From contig NZ_BPRC01000001.1 of assembly GCF_022179725.1 (NCBI RefSeq), positions 558,001 to 622,000 of the forward strand: a stretch of 64,000 nt of DNA. Reading direction: 5' to 3'. How positions within the stretch are numbered: the first letter of the stretch is position 1; each line of letters opens with the position of its first letter. The DNA is from Methylorubrum aminovorans (lineage in GTDB: Bacteria; Pseudomonadota; Alphaproteobacteria; Rhizobiales; Beijerinckiaceae). Positions 63,065 to 64,000 of the stretch are shown one piece after another. Made by a program: the position numbers and the translations under genes. A model generated the notes under the pieces. It had not been told where the DNA came from. It did not search any database and saw nothing but the letters and a program-made list of their open reading frames with translations.

Positions 63065-64000
63065 TCAGGCCCGCTCGGCGTGCTCGCGGGTGACGAAGGC
63101 GATGCGCACCATGTTCGTCGCGCCCGGAATGCCGAACGGCACGCCCGCTACGACGATCACGCGGTCGCCGATCTCAGCGAAGCGCTCGCGCACCGCGAAT
63201 TTCGCCGCGCGGAACGCCATGTCGTCCACATCGCTGGCGTCCTTGGTGACGATGGGGTGCACACCCCAAGCCATGGTCAGGCGCCGCGCCGTCTCGCGCT
63301 TCGGCGTCAGGGCGATGACGCTGGCATTGGGCCGCGCACGCGCCAGCCGCAGCACCGTCGAGCCGGAATGGGTCCAGGCCATGATCGAGCGCAGGCCGAG
63401 GGCCTCGACGATCTGGTGCGCCGCCGCCGCGATGGCATCGGAGGCGGTCGGCTCCGGCTCGGAGCGCTGCGCCATCAGGATCGACCAGTAGAGCGCGTCG
63501 CGCTCCACCTGCTCGGCGATCCGGCTCATGGTGCTGATCGCCTCGACCGGGAACTGGCCGGCGGCGCTCTCGGCCGAGAGCATCACCGCATCCGCGCCCT
63601 CGTAGACGGCGGTCGCGACGTCCGACACCTCGGCGCGGGTCGGCACCGGTGCGGTGATCATCGATTCGAGCATCTGCGTCGCCACGACGACCGGCTTGCC
63701 GAGCCGGCGTGCGCCGCGGGTGATCCGCTTCTGCACGCCCGGCACCTGCTCGAGCGGCATCTCGACGCCGAGATCGCCACGGGCGACCATGATGCCGTCG
63801 GAGATCTCGATGATCTCATCGAGGCGTGAGAGCGCCTGCGGCTTCTCGATCTTGGCCATCACCTGGGCGCGCCCGGCAGCGACCTTCTTCACCTCGGCCA
63901 CGTCCTCGGGCCGCTGCACGAAGGAAACGGCAATCCAGTCCGCGCCGGCGGCCAGACCGGCTTCGAGATCACCCCGGTCCTTCTCCGTCATCGCCGGCAG
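63065..64000 (-). CDS. pyk: Pyruvate kinase, 5' part outside window
   Basis: Converts phosphoenolpyruvate and ADP to pyruvate and ATP. Only the C-terminal 311 codons are in the window; the frame runs off the right edge. Visible: the barrel end with ADWIAVSFVQRPEDV, KIEKPQALSRLDEIIEISDG, MVARGDLGVEMPLEQVPGVQ (catalytic Asp/Glu region), VATQMLESM, and TRAEVSDVATAVYEGADAVM with the SAESA motif. The C-terminal domain follows (AWTHSGSTVLRLARARP) and ends EHAERA. The gene is convergent with the hydrolase. Confidence 0.97.
   Translation of the reverse strand: MPAMTEKDRGDLEAGLAAGADWIAVSFVQRPEDVAEVKKVAAGRAQVMAKIEKPQALSRLDEIIEISDGIMVARGDLGVEMPLEQVPGVQKRITRGARRLGKPVVVATQMLESMITAPVPTRAEVSDVATAVYEGADAVMLSAESAAGQFPVEAISTMSRIAEQVERDALYWSILMAQRSEPEPTASDAIAAAAHQIVEALGLRSIMAWTHSGSTVLRLARARPNASVIALTPKRETARRLTMAWGVHPIVTKDASDVDDMAFRAAKFAVRERFAEIGDRVIVVAGVPFGIPGATNMVRIAFVTREHAERA

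Overview
The window comes from a GC-rich alphaproteobacterium, most likely a facultatively methylotrophic, aerobic anoxygenic phototroph of the Methylobacterium/Methylorubrum type. That placement is an inference from the photosynthesis gene order (crtDC divergent from crtEF-bchCXYZ-pufQBALMC), a tetraheme PufC, zinc-free L36, the YlxR-L7Ae fusion and the codon bias. No 16S gene or tRNA was seen to confirm it.

Region 1 (1-9.8 kb, minus strand): a chemotaxis receptor cut by the window edge, then, read from right to left, the transcription/translation operon rimP-nusA-ylxR-infB-rbfA-truB. The operon carries RNA hairpins that look regulatory: a terminator nested in a second stem in the rimP leader, a terminator between infB and rbfA, and a terminator ending one base before the receptor start codon.

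Region 2 (9.8-18.9 kb): a hexapeptide acetyltransferase; a lower-GC island with an intact candidate immunity gene behind a toxin-like C-terminal frame broken by in-frame stops; asd with a long leader hairpin; two uncharacterised envelope or secreted proteins; SpeG-like acetyltransferase; a COG0523 GTPase with a Zur-like box; a TetR regulator; and a DUF2852 protein.

Region 3 (19.0-35.2 kb, plus strand): a dense alpha-glucan/trehalose cluster of treZ, malQ-treY (one fused protein), glgE with an extra N-terminal GH13 domain, treS-maltokinase (fused) and glgB. Together these cover glycogen to trehalose (TreY/TreZ, with MalQ recycling) and trehalose to maltose to maltose-1-phosphate to glucan (TreS, Mak, GlgE, GlgB). 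The cluster can therefore interconvert storage glucan and the stress solute trehalose.

Region 4 (35.2-44.0 kb): mostly housekeeping and repair genes: YnfA, a spore-photoproduct-lyase-like radical SAM protein, an endonuclease III relative, a GyrI-like secreted protein, dapF-mtaB, an RluA-family pseudouridine synthase, ftsY and yciB.

Region 5 (44.0-57.6 kb): a photosynthesis gene cluster. crtDC reads left and crtEF-bchCXYZ-pufQBALMC reads right. A perfect TGT-N12-ACA palindrome lies at the divergence and a second one upstream of bchC; both fit PpsR/CrtJ control. It encodes carotenoid tailoring, chlorophyllide reductase (BchXYZ), LH1 and the type-II reaction centre. bchFNBHLM, puhA, crtI and crtB are not in the window.

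Region 6 (57.6-64 kb): a type I secretion ABC transporter/adaptor pair, rpmJ (L36), a secreted TPR protein, a membrane-anchored alpha/beta hydrolase and the 3' part of pyk, cut by the right edge.
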